Assembly (NCBI RefSeq): GCF_001654985.1
Contig: NZ_LXEU01000046.1
Coordinates: 61,086-125,085, forward strand
Direction of reading: 5' to 3'
From: Kluyvera georgiana ATCC 51603
GTDB lineage: Bacteria; Pseudomonadota; Gammaproteobacteria; Enterobacterales; Enterobacteriaceae
Length of the DNA stretch: 64,000 bases
Below the pieces are notes generated by a model. The model worked only from the letters and a program-made list of their open reading frames with translations, was not told the origin of the DNA and did no database searches. Shown one piece after another: positions 56,878 through 64,000 of the stretch. Numbering within the stretch: position 1 is the stretch's first letter; each line of letters begins with the position of its first letter. The position numbers were made by a program, and so were the translations under genes.

Positions 56878-57492
56878 TTAGCGATACAGTTTTTTATCGG
56901 CGACCGGGATCAGCAGTTGAGACTGCCACTGGGCGAGGGTGTCCTGCGCTATCTCAGCCAACGCCGTGAAAAACGGGTGATTGGCTTTTGCGACAAACTC
57001 ACTCAAGAAACGCGGTGCCCACGGCAGCAGGTGCCAGGCCAGCAGTTGGTCGCAAGCCTCCTGACGATCGTTTTCAATGAGCCAGGCCGCCAGCATCAGC
57101 AGGGTACCGAAATGATCTTCCGGCTCATTTTGCGCAACGTCGAACGCAATCTGGTTTTCCCGCATCCACTGGCGCAGTGCCAGAGTGGAATCGCCAAACA
57201 GAACGTTTTCGCGGTCTAACCACACGGAGCCCCACGGCGGTGACGGCAGGGCCGACGGGCCAATAAACAGCCGTTGCCAGGCTTCCGCCAGCGATTCATC
57301 ACCGGGTGCGGCAAAAGCGGCGGACAGCGCATCGGCGTTGGCGACCGGGTATGGCCACTGAGCGGCCCATTCGCCATCACGAAAAGCGGCAACCAGCGGC
57401 TCGGCAAGCGCGCTGTCCGGTGCGAAGTAAAACAGTGCTCCCAATACGCGAGCAGAAAAAGCTAAGGCGTCGTTGTGCTGAACGTCATTCAT
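56878..57492 (-). CDS. dmsD: DmsD, Tat proofreading chaperone for DMSO-type reductases
   Basis: 204 aa, same as E. coli. All-helical redox enzyme maturation protein of the TorD/DmsD family, with FIGPSALPSPPWGSVWLDRE and WHLLPWAPRFLSEF. Binds the twin-arginine leader of DmsA/YnfE until cofactor insertion is finished. AAGGAAT precedes ATG 57492. Last gene of the ynfEGH-dmsD operon. Confidence 0.95.
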   Translation of the reverse strand: MNDVQHNDALAFSARVLGALFYFAPDSALAEPLVAAFRDGEWAAQWPYPVANADALSAAFAAPGDESLAEAWQRLFIGPSALPSPPWGSVWLDRENVLFGDSTLALRQWMRENQIAFDVAQNEPEDHFGTLLMLAAWLIENDRQEACDQLLAWHLLPWAPRFLSEFVAKANHPFFTALAEIAQDTLAQWQSQLLIPVADKKLYR

Positions 57493-57539
57493 TACTGCAA
57501 TTCCTTAAAGAGGCGCGGGTCAGTTCCCGCGCCGATAGA

Positions 57540-58397
57540 TTACCCGGCAATCGCCATACCAACGGTCATATGCAGGCCGTAGAACAGTCCGCGGCCGATC
57601 AGCTCTCCCGCTATCATCAGAACCAGGCCGACAGTCAGACCGAGCGCCGTTGATGGAACGCGGCGCAGTAGCGGGCAGATCCAGCAGCCTAATCCGGCCG
57701 CTAACAGGACGAAGCGCCAAACCTGCCAGACGCCCCAGTCGGGCAACAGCGCGTTAGCCTGCTGTACGGAACTGTGGATGAAGCCCAGCTCGCTGGTCTG
57801 TAAAACCACCACCGCCAGGCTTGCCAGCAAGGCCAGCACGCTTAATGCCGCGAAGAATTTGCCGTTAAACGGCACCTTTGCCAGTTTTAACAACAAGGTG
57901 GCAAACAGCGGCCCGGTGAGCAGCACGGTCAGGAAGAACGAGGCTGTCGTGTAACCATTATACCAGGTTGGCACAGTATCTATCTGATAAACACGTGTCA
58001 TTGCCCAGACAAATACCAGACCCAGCAGCATGCTGACGATGAGCCAGATGCGCCCCAGCGCCTGCGGCATTTTACCGAGCGCTGAGAGCAGCCACCAGAA
58101 TCCACCCACGGCGAAGAAAAGGGATCCGCTGGCGATTTCATTGCTCAGCGCAGAAGCGCCGACCCGGTTGAGCGAATTAAACGCCCTCAGCGGTGAGCCG
58201 AGATGCAGTACCGACGCAAAAAAGGCTATCCCCATGATGACCCACAGGAAGAACATACTCAGCACGATGCGCCGCTGATCGGCGGCTTCATGACGTGCCG
58301 CCAGCCAACCCATGCCGCTAATAATGGTCGCGCCAGCCACACATTGTCCCAGTACGGTAAACAGCACCAGCGGCCATTCATGCCATCCGTTGCCCAT
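57540..58397 (-). CDS. ynfH: YnfH, DMSO/selenate reductase membrane anchor (DmsC family)
   Basis: 285 aa (E. coli 284), eight helices, DmsC-type anchor that oxidises menaquinol and passes electrons to YnfG. MGNGWHEWPLVLFTVLGQCV at the start, LHLGSPLRAFNSLNRVG, and YGLHMTVGMAIAG at the end match YnfH. GGAGGTG precedes the ATG; one base separates it from ynfG. Confidence 0.95.
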   Translation of the reverse strand: MGNGWHEWPLVLFTVLGQCVAGATIISGMGWLAARHEAADQRRIVLSMFFLWVIMGIAFFASVLHLGSPLRAFNSLNRVGASALSNEIASGSLFFAVGGFWWLLSALGKMPQALGRIWLIVSMLLGLVFVWAMTRVYQIDTVPTWYNGYTTASFFLTVLLTGPLFATLLLKLAKVPFNGKFFAALSVLALLASLAVVVLQTSELGFIHSSVQQANALLPDWGVWQVWRFVLLAAGLGCWICPLLRRVPSTALGLTVGLVLMIAGELIGRGLFYGLHMTVGMAIAG

Positions 58398-58398
58398 C

Positions 58399-59016
58399 TC
58401 ACACCTCCTTCGGATTGGCCAGATAGCCAGTGGTATCGCCGCACGGACGTGCATTGGCGTTCGGTTTAATCACAATGTTCGGCCTGGTGAAATGCGCCGA
58501 CGGCAGCGGCGCAACGGCCGCCAGCTGACCGTGCTTCTGGCGCAGCTCTTCAATCGGCCCAAAGTCCAGCGCGCGCAGCGGGCAGGATTCCACGCAGATT
58601 GGTTTTTTGCCTTCTGCCACGCGCTCATGGCAGCCGTCGCATTTGGTCATGTGGCCTTTTGCCGCGTTGTACTGCGGCGCGCCGTACGGGCAGGCCATGT
58701 GGCAGTAACGGCAGCCGATGCAAACATCTTCGTTAACGACCACAAAGCCGTCTTCACGTTTGTGCATCGCGCCGCTGGGGCACACTTTGGTACAGGCCGG
58801 ATCTTCGCAGTGGTTACAGGCAATCGACAGGTAGTAGGCGAAGACGTTCTGGTTCCAGACGCCGTTATCCTCCTGCCAGTCGCCGCCCGCGTATTCGTAA
58901 ATACGGCGGAAGCTGACGTCCGGGGTTAAGTCTTTGTAATCTTTACACGCCAGCTCGCAGGTTTTACAACCGGTGCAGCGGGCTGAGTCAATGAAAAATC
59001 CGTATTGGGTACTCAT
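58399..59016 (-). CDS. ynfG: YnfG, iron-sulfur subunit of the DMSO/selenate reductase
   Basis: 205 aa, same as E. coli. Ferredoxin-like with four Cys clusters: CTGCKTCELACKD, CNHCEDPACTKVCPSGAM, CIGCRYCHMACPYGAPQY and CDGCHERVAEGKKPICVESCP, holding four [4Fe-4S] centres that carry electrons from YnfH to the catalytic subunit. DmsB family. Confidence 0.97.
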   Translation of the reverse strand: MSTQYGFFIDSARCTGCKTCELACKDYKDLTPDVSFRRIYEYAGGDWQEDNGVWNQNVFAYYLSIACNHCEDPACTKVCPSGAMHKREDGFVVVNEDVCIGCRYCHMACPYGAPQYNAAKGHMTKCDGCHERVAEGKKPICVESCPLRALDFGPIEELRQKHGQLAAVAPLPSAHFTRPNIVIKPNANARPCGDTTGYLANPKEV

Positions 59017-59026
59017 CAGCTAGTCC

Positions 59027-61462
59027 TTATACCTTCTCGATCTCAACCAGGTTGGTGTGCTGTGGATTGCCTTTCGCCAGCGGTGAAGGGCGGTGGGTGG
59101 TCAGCGTGTTGATGCAGGAACCGTGGTCGATACGATCGCCATCCATCTGCGCGTCGTGCCATGCGCCCTGGCCCATGGCTGACACGCCCGGCATGATGCG
59201 CGGCGTGACTTTTGCGGGTATCCGCACCTCACCGCGGCCATTGAAGACCCGCACCATATCGCCGTTCTGAATGCCGCGTTTGTGCGCGTCAATCGGGTTG
59301 AGCCAGACTTCCTGGCGGCAGGCGGCCTTCAGCACATCGACGTTGCCATAGCTGGAGTGCGTCCGGGCCTTATAGTGGAAGCCGAACAGCTGGAGCGGGA
59401 ATTTGTCGCGCATCGGGTCGTCCCAGCCTTCAAAGGTAGAGGCATAGACCGGCAGCGGGCTGATGGTTTCATCTTTTTCCAACTGCCATTTTGCGGCGAT
59501 GTCCGCCAGACGGCTGGAATAAATTTCGATTTTCCCCGACGGGGTTTTCAGCGGGTTGGCTTGCGGATCGTTGCGGAAATCGCGGTAGGCGACAAAATGA
59601 CCGTTCGGATCTTTACGCTTGTAGATACCCATTTTTTTGAGTTCGTCGTAACTCGGCAGCGCCGGGTCTTTCGCGCGCATTTTAGCGTACAGATACTGCA
59701 GCCACTCGGCCTGAGTGCGGCCTTCGGTAAATTTTTGATGCACGTCATCACCAAGGCGTTTGGCCACTTCGCTGAGGATCCAGTAAATAGGCTTACGCTC
59801 GAACTTCGGCGCGGTTGCGGGCTGGATAAAGATCAGATAACCCATATTACCGGCATAGTCGTTCGGAATGATGTCCTCTTGCTCGACGGTCATCAGGTCA
59901 GGCAGCAGGATATCGGCATATTTGGCCGAGGCGGTCATAAAGTTTTCAATCACCACAATCATTTCGCATTTGCTTTCGTCCTGCAAAATCTCGTGGGTTT
60001 TGTTGATGTCCGAGTGCTGGTTGATGATGGTGTTACCGGCATAGTTCCAGAAAAACTTGATTGGCACGTCGAGTTTGTCTTTGCCGCGCACGCCATCGCG
60101 GGTGGCGGTCATCTCCGCGCCGTGGTCGATTGCATCCGTCCAGGTAAAGCAGGAGATGGCGGTTTTTACCGGGTTTTCCAGCACCGGGAAACGCTCAATG
60201 GTGATCGTGTAGGTCGACTCGCGGGCACCGCTGTTCCCGCCGTTAATACCGACGTTGCCGGTCAGAATAGGCAGCATGGCAATGGCGCGTGCGGAAAGCT
60301 CCCCGTTGGCCTGACGTTGCGGGCCCCAGCCCTGGCAGATATAGGCCGGTTTAGTACTGCCGATTTCACGCGCCAGTTTGATAATGCGGTCAGCCGGAAT
60401 GCCGGTAATGCGAGAGGCCCACTGCGGCGTTTTGGCTATGCCATCATCGCCCAGGCCTTGAATATAGGCTTTATAATGACCATTTGCCGGAGCGCCTTCC
60501 GGCAGCGTTTTTTCGTCATATCCCACGCAGTACTTATCGAGGAACGGCTGGTCGACCAGGTTTTCCTCAATTAATACCCACGCAATACCGGCGACCAGCG
60601 CCGCGTCGGTGCCGGGACGAATGGGGATCCATTCATCTTCACGCCCGGCGGCGGTGTCGGTATAGCGTGGATCGATAACGATCATGCGCGCATTTGAGCG
60701 TTCCCGCGCCTGTTCCAGATACCAGGTAATTCCGCCGCCGCTCATACGGGTTTCCGCCGGGTTGTTGCCGAACATCACCACCAGTTTGCTGTTTTCGATG
60801 TCAGAAGTGCTGTTGCCGTCATTGGTTCCGTAGGTGTACGGCATTGCGCAGGCAATTTGCGCGGTGCTGTAGGTGCCGTACTGATTAAGCGAACCGCCGT
60901 AGCAGTTCATCAGGCGCATCACCGCAGAGGCAGAAGGGGACGAACGAGTAATGTTGCCGCCAACAATGCCGGAAGAGTAGTTGATGTACACGGCTTCGTT
61001 GCCGTAGTCCTTCACGACGCGTTTTAGGTTATCGGCAATCGTATCCAGCGCTTCCTGCCAGCTGATACGTTCAAATTTTCCTTCGCCTCGTTTGCCCACG
61101 CGCTTCATCGGGTAGTTCAGTCGGTCCGGGTGGTTGATACGACGGCGAATGGAACGTCCGCGCAGGCAGGCTCTCACCTGATGATCGCCGTAAATATCGT
61201 GGCCCGTGTTGTCGGTCTCAACCCAATAAACTTCATTGTCTTTTACGTGCAAGCGCAGCGCGCATCGGCTGCCGCAGTTAACGGAGCAGGCGCCCCAGAC
61301 CACTTTATCTTCGACCTGAGCGGCCTGCTGCACGGCGGCGGCGGTTGCTCGCAGGGAGAAGGGCAAAGAGAGGCCGCCCGCGGCAAGCGCCAGGGATCCT
61401 ATCGCCGACGATTTAATAAGGGTACGTCGACTTAGCCCCCCTGGTTTTTCCTGATTAGACAT
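59027..61462 (-). CDS. ynfE: YnfE/YnfF, molybdopterin catalytic subunit (DmsA family; selenate/DMSO reductase)
   Basis: 811 aa (E. coli YnfE 808, YnfF 807). Twin-arginine signal (LSRRTLIKSS, hydrophobic stretch to ATAAA), a [4Fe-4S] motif CSVNCGSRCALRLHV with the following ACLRGRS, Ser-type molybdenum ligand region SSGIVGGNITRSSPSA, and CQGWGPQRQANGELSARAI. E. coli has two adjacent genes; here only one is present, nearer YnfE in length. Anaerobic periplasmic reductase of selenate and possibly S- or N-oxides. A class-II FNR-like site lies upstream. Confidence 0.94.
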   Translation of the reverse strand: MSNQEKPGGLSRRTLIKSSAIGSLALAAGGLSLPFSLRATAAAVQQAAQVEDKVVWGACSVNCGSRCALRLHVKDNEVYWVETDNTGHDIYGDHQVRACLRGRSIRRRINHPDRLNYPMKRVGKRGEGKFERISWQEALDTIADNLKRVVKDYGNEAVYINYSSGIVGGNITRSSPSASAVMRLMNCYGGSLNQYGTYSTAQIACAMPYTYGTNDGNSTSDIENSKLVVMFGNNPAETRMSGGGITWYLEQARERSNARMIVIDPRYTDTAAGREDEWIPIRPGTDAALVAGIAWVLIEENLVDQPFLDKYCVGYDEKTLPEGAPANGHYKAYIQGLGDDGIAKTPQWASRITGIPADRIIKLAREIGSTKPAYICQGWGPQRQANGELSARAIAMLPILTGNVGINGGNSGARESTYTITIERFPVLENPVKTAISCFTWTDAIDHGAEMTATRDGVRGKDKLDVPIKFFWNYAGNTIINQHSDINKTHEILQDESKCEMIVVIENFMTASAKYADILLPDLMTVEQEDIIPNDYAGNMGYLIFIQPATAPKFERKPIYWILSEVAKRLGDDVHQKFTEGRTQAEWLQYLYAKMRAKDPALPSYDELKKMGIYKRKDPNGHFVAYRDFRNDPQANPLKTPSGKIEIYSSRLADIAAKWQLEKDETISPLPVYASTFEGWDDPMRDKFPLQLFGFHYKARTHSSYGNVDVLKAACRQEVWLNPIDAHKRGIQNGDMVRVFNGRGEVRIPAKVTPRIMPGVSAMGQGAWHDAQMDGDRIDHGSCINTLTTHRPSPLAKGNPQHTNLVEIEKV

Positions 61463-61524
61463 CGCTCACTCTATTATTATTTGATGATTTCGACCTGAAA
61501 TTAAGAACCGACTAAGGGACGAAA

Positions 61525-61566
61525 ATGATACCCTTGTGGTGGTATACAAGTATTAACCCCGGTCAA
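61525..61566 (-). promoter_or_regulatory. Candidate class-II FNR promoter of ynfE
   Basis: On the minus strand TTGAC-CGGG-GTTAA (61553-61566) resembles the FNR site, and TATCAT (61525-61530) is a -10-like box. The spacing puts the FNR-like centre about 41 bases before the expected start, as at class-II FNR promoters. Three of ten site bases deviate. Confidence 0.5.
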
Positions 61567-61727
61567 TTCTGAAGAGATCCCAGCGTCGAGATTTTGTGGG
61601 CGACATTTGCCTGTAAAGGGAGCGCTGTGCATAATTGTTTTACAACAATAAAACACGCTATTTACGGTCACCCGGCGGTATCGGTGACCGGAATATTGGC
61701 CTCATCCTACGCTTATGGAAGAACCCT

Positions 61728-62129
61728 ATGCAGGACATTGCTACGCAAGTTATCCCGATGCCCGCGATTGATACGGTCACGGTTCCTTATAAAGGGGTAA
61801 ATTTTTTACGCCCCGAAATTTTGCTCGATTTTATCAGCGTGACAAACCAACCGGTTTTGGCGGTGACGCCGCTGGCGGTGCTTTATTCGACGGTTGGTGT
61901 GCTACAGGAGACGGCGTTGCGCAAGATCCCAGTGCTGGTATCCGGTCGAGTGGTCTATCCCATTACGTCGCAGGCGCTTCCCTGTCTACACTCAAAACTC
62001 ACGATCAATACGTCGACGCAAAAGCTGCGCTTCCAGGGGGATCTGGATGCGTTATCGGACGATCGTTCGCTGAGGGACGGTGTGCTGATTGGGGTGGCGC
62101 TGGAGTTTATTGTCGAGCAAAAGGCGTAA
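61728..62129 (+). CDS. Unknown 133-aa protein
   Basis: I do not recognise the family. It has no signal peptide; a mid-protein stretch (LAVTPLAVLYSTVGVLQE, about residues 44-61) is moderately hydrophobic. It has one Cys (LPCLHS). GGAAG is 8 bases before ATG 61728. It is divergent from ynfE and sits where E. coli has nothing between ynfE and ynfD, so it is an accessory gene. A small GC hairpin (62136-62156) follows. Confidence 0.65.
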   Translation: MQDIATQVIPMPAIDTVTVPYKGVNFLRPEILLDFISVTNQPVLAVTPLAVLYSTVGVLQETALRKIPVLVSGRVVYPITSQALPCLHSKLTINTSTQKLRFQGDLDALSDDRSLRDGVLIGVALEFIVEQKA

Positions 62130-62135
62130 GCGAGG

Positions 62136-62156
62136 CCGCCTCCAGCGGAGGCGGCA
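62136..62156. terminator. GC hairpin between the 133-aa gene and ynfD
   Basis: GCCGCCTCC / GGAGGCGGC with an AGC loop, between convergent stops. No T-run; may serve both genes. Confidence 0.6.
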
Positions 62157-62161
62157 GAACA

Positions 62162-62416
62162 TCATTGAGCGTTATCGGTACGGGTGTAGAGAATTTTAAA
62201 GGTATCGTTAGCGCAGTGGCCGACAACCTGGGCACCCGCTTGGTCGGCCTGATCGTTAGGGACCACATCAAGAGTAAAAGCGCTTTCCGCGACGCCGTTG
62301 TGGATAATTTTCTGCTGAATGTCGCTGCGAACGCGTTCACAGGAATCCGGTACGGCCGCCAGGACGGGCATGGTGCCTGCCAGCAGGAGTGCCAGTAGCC
62401 AGCGTGAAGTTCTCAT
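62162..62416 (-). CDS. ynfD: YnfD, DUF1161 periplasmic protein
   Basis: 84 aa (E. coli 101). Signal peptide to VLA|AVP (about residue 20). DUF1161 core with DSCERVRSDIQQKIIHNGV, VPNDQADQAGAQVVGHC and TFKILYTRT; two Cys likely disulfide-bonded. AAGGAG precedes the ATG. The C-terminal tail present in E. coli is lacking. Function unknown. Confidence 0.92.
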   Translation of the reverse strand: MRTSRWLLALLLAGTMPVLAAVPDSCERVRSDIQQKIIHNGVAESAFTLDVVPNDQADQAGAQVVGHCANDTFKILYTRTDNAQ

Positions 62417-62519
62417 GTTCGGCTCCTTTTCGTTTAAGACGTAAAAAGTATAGCAGTACTAGTGTAAATAATTGTATTTCCTCATATGATTGAGAAAACT
62501 CCCGAAACAGGATGACGGT

Positions 62520-63230
62520 GTGAAGAAAGTGATTTTGCTGGCGTCAGTGATGACTCTGCTAAGTGGTTGTGAGAAGAACGATACCCCGGCGGCGTTCACG
62601 CCGGAAATGGCCAGTTTCTCCAATGAGTTTGATTTCGACCCATTGCGCGGGCCGGTGAAAGACTTCAGCCAAACGTTGCTCAACGAAAAGGGAGAGGTGG
62701 CAAAGCGTGTGAGCGCGCAGGTTTCACCGGAAGGATGTTTCGATATGCTGGAGTTCCACAACATTGAAGACGATACCGGTGCGCTATTGGTGCTGAACGC
62801 GAACTATTATCTCGACGGTGTGACGCATGAAAAACGCGTGCGCTTGCAGGGGAAATGTCAGCTGGCCGAGTTCCCGTCGGCGGGCGTGACCTGGGAAACC
62901 GACGATAACGGTTTTGTGGTGAAGGCGCTGGGTAAAGAGAGTGAAGTAGATTACCGCTACGATGCTGAAGGGTATCCGCTGGGCAAAACGTCGACCGTGA
63001 AAGATAAAACGCTGTCGATTATCTCAACGCCATCGCAGGACGTACGTAAGAAGCTCGATTATACCTCGGTGAGCCTGCTGAATAAGCAGCCTATTGGCAA
63101 CGTTACGCAAAGCTGCGATTACGACGGTTATGATAACCCGGTGAGCTGTGATTTGACGATTGTGGATGAGAGCGTGAAGCCCGCCACCACCCAACGCTAT
63201 ACGATTAAAAACGCGATTGAATACTACTAA
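62520..63230 (+). CDS. ynfC: YnfC, UPF0257 lipoprotein
   Basis: 236 aa, same as E. coli. Lipoprotein signal MKKVILLASVMTLLSGC with lipobox LSGC, then FTPEMASFSNEFDFDPLRGPVKDF, identical in form to YnfC, and the C-terminal TIKNAIEYY. GTG 62520 is chosen with AGGA 7 bases upstream; a TTG frame extension to 62490 spoils the signal. Function unknown. Confidence 0.95.
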   Translation: MKKVILLASVMTLLSGCEKNDTPAAFTPEMASFSNEFDFDPLRGPVKDFSQTLLNEKGEVAKRVSAQVSPEGCFDMLEFHNIEDDTGALLVLNANYYLDGVTHEKRVRLQGKCQLAEFPSAGVTWETDDNGFVVKALGKESEVDYRYDAEGYPLGKTSTVKDKTLSIISTPSQDVRKKLDYTSVSLLNKQPIGNVTQSCDYDGYDNPVSCDLTIVDESVKPATTQRYTIKNAIEYY

Positions 63231-63254
63231 CGTTCACACAGGCCAACGATAAAA

Positions 63255-63273
63255 AGGGCGCCAGTGGCGCCCT
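63255..63273 (-). terminator. Terminator after ynfB
   Basis: AGGGCGCC / GGCGCCCT with an AGT loop; on the minus strand TTTTTA follows. Ends ynfB. Only 49 bp separate ynfC and ynfB, leaving no room for speG. Confidence 0.8.
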
Positions 63274-63279
63274 CGTCGA

Positions 63280-63621
63280 TTATGGGTTCAGCGTGCGGCC
63301 CGTTGAGCGGTCAAGGCAGCGCAGGGTGTTGGGTTCCCAGTAGGCGTTGACGTTCGGGCTTTGCAGACACTTATCGCGGGCGTCAAATGCCACGTCGGTT
63401 TTGTCCCACTCTTTTTCCGCGCGCTTATTCACTTTCTGACGCAGCTGGCGAGTGTCGTTCCACTGCTCTTTGTCCATCGCTGCGTTCTGGCGGCTCTGCG
63501 CGCTATCGCCAGATTCAATGATCAGCTTGCTGGTTTCAGCAGACGCAGACGCGGTGTACACGATGGCACCCAGCGCGAGCATTGCCGTCAGGCACAGGCG
63601 TTTGCCAAGTGTAATTTTCAT
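63280..63621 (-). CDS. ynfB: YnfB, UPF0482/DUF1283 periplasmic protein
   Basis: 113 aa, same as E. coli. Signal peptide to SASA (about residue 28). DUF1283: [34 protein letters not shown], and [18 protein letters not shown] end ([19 protein letters not shown] here). Two Cys. AAAGGA precedes the ATG. Function unknown. Confidence 0.94.
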   Translation of the reverse strand: MKITLGKRLCLTAMLALGAIVYTASASAETSKLIIESGDSAQSRQNAAMDKEQWNDTRQLRQKVNKRAEKEWDKTDVAFDARDKCLQSPNVNAYWEPNTLRCLDRSTGRTLNP

Positions 63622-63771
63622 TTGCGGGTTCCTTTAACGTGATAAAAACAATGGCTCCTGCTAAGCAGTTTACTACATCTCTTTGGGCTGGCATACCCGC
63701 GAAAATAGCATGGTCGATTGAGGCTTATTTTTACGTATGATAAGCCCACCGTAAGTAAATGATGATTAACG

Positions 63772-64000
63772 ATGATAAAGACCTCGCTGCTGTTTTTTGC
63801 CACCGCACTGTGTGAAATTATTGGCTGCTACCTGCCGTGGCTGTGGCTTAAACGCGGCGCAACGCCGTTATTACTCCTGCCCGCCGGGGTGGCGCTGGCG
63901 CTGTTTGTCTGGCTGTTGACGCTGCATCCGACGGCCAGCGGGCGCGTGTACGCGGCCTACGGCGGGGTATACATTTTTACTGCGTTGCTGTGGCTGAGAG
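63772..64000 (+). CDS. ynfA: YnfA, UPF0060 small membrane protein (partial)
   Basis: 76 of about 108 aa are present; the gene runs off the right edge. Four-helix SMR-like UPF0060 protein: [48 protein letters not shown]. YnfA homologues in Shigella act as small multidrug efflux pumps. Divergent from ynfB. Confidence 0.95.
   Translation, partial: MIKTSLLFFATALCEIIGCYLPWLWLKRGATPLLLLPAGVALALFVWLLTLHPTASGRVYAAYGGVYIFTALLWLR

Noticed and set aside
59282..60574. 430-codon open frame antisense to ynfE
   Set aside because: Shadow of the conserved YnfE coding sequence; the encoded sequence has no family features and is low in plausible motifs.

Overview
The window is about 64 kb of chromosome from a motile, facultatively anaerobic enterobacterium of the order Enterobacterales. 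Most genes match Escherichia coli genes in order and length (ydcJ-opgD-rimL-ydcK-tehAB-ydcL, ydcO-sutR-rlhA, ydcRSTUV-patD-ortT, tqsA-mdtJI, ydgD-ydgU-asr, ynfM-ynfL-mlc-bioD2-clcB-dmsD-ynfHGE, ynfD-ynfC-ynfB-ynfA). The accessory content (protocatechuate dioxygenase, PQQ dehydrogenase, CIO-type bd oxidase) and the high GC suggest the Enterobacter/Lelliottia/Kosakonia/Kluyvera/Citrobacter side of the family rather than E. coli. The species cannot be fixed from sequence alone.

Layout. 1-4145: leuE, a formaldehyde module (frmR-frmA) and a chemoreceptor with a sigma-28-type promoter. 4191-10503: an aromatic/quinate islet with a membrane PQQ dehydrogenase, a LysR regulator (PcaQ type) and protocatechuate 3,4-dioxygenase pcaHG, interrupted by an AT-rich orphan WaaZ-like LPS Kdo-transferase gene. 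10730-19548: the ydcJ-to-ydcL backbone with an inserted type-B carboxylesterase. 19600-26325: an accessory block with a CcdA-thioredoxin fusion, a translationally coupled 55-aa secreted peptide, a two-component system, a periplasmic epoxide-hydrolase-like enzyme, an EamA exporter and an AraC regulator. 26302-30347: ydcO, sutR and rlhA. 30425-34033: a His/Pro-rich periplasmic protein, a cyanide-insensitive-type bd oxidase operon with its DUF2474 small subunit, and an unknown 107-aa protein. 34264-42055: ydcR, the putrescine/polyamine ABC transporter ydcSTUV with patD, and the toxin gene ortT. 42059-47967: tqsA, mdtJI, a CHASE4-GGDEF-EAL protein, ydgD, ydgU and asr. 48139-51055: accessory genes, including a frameshifted NTF2/SnoaL-like gene. 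51178-64000: ynfM, ynfL, mlc, bioD2, clcB, the dmsD-ynfHGE DMSO/selenate reductase operon, ynfD, ynfC, ynfB and the start of ynfA.

How genes work together. FrmR/FrmA handle formaldehyde. The PQQ dehydrogenase would make dehydroquinate or dehydroshikimate in the periplasm, and PcaHG would cleave protocatechuate under PcaQ. YdcSTUV-PatD imports putrescine and oxidises 4-aminobutanal. DmsD-YnfEFGH is an anaerobic Tat-exported reductase with a class-II FNR-like promoter. MdtJI exports spermidine, while speG is missing from its usual place between ynfB and ynfC.

The most unusual signal is the 28169-28334 leader between sutR and rlhA. It carries a 13-nt match to the universal CR-I core of RNase P RNA, a GGCTTAT CR-V-like segment that can pair with it as in helix P4, and a perfect 8-bp terminal helix, all in about 165 nt. 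No tRNA, rRNA, CRISPR array, complete IS element or prophage was seen.
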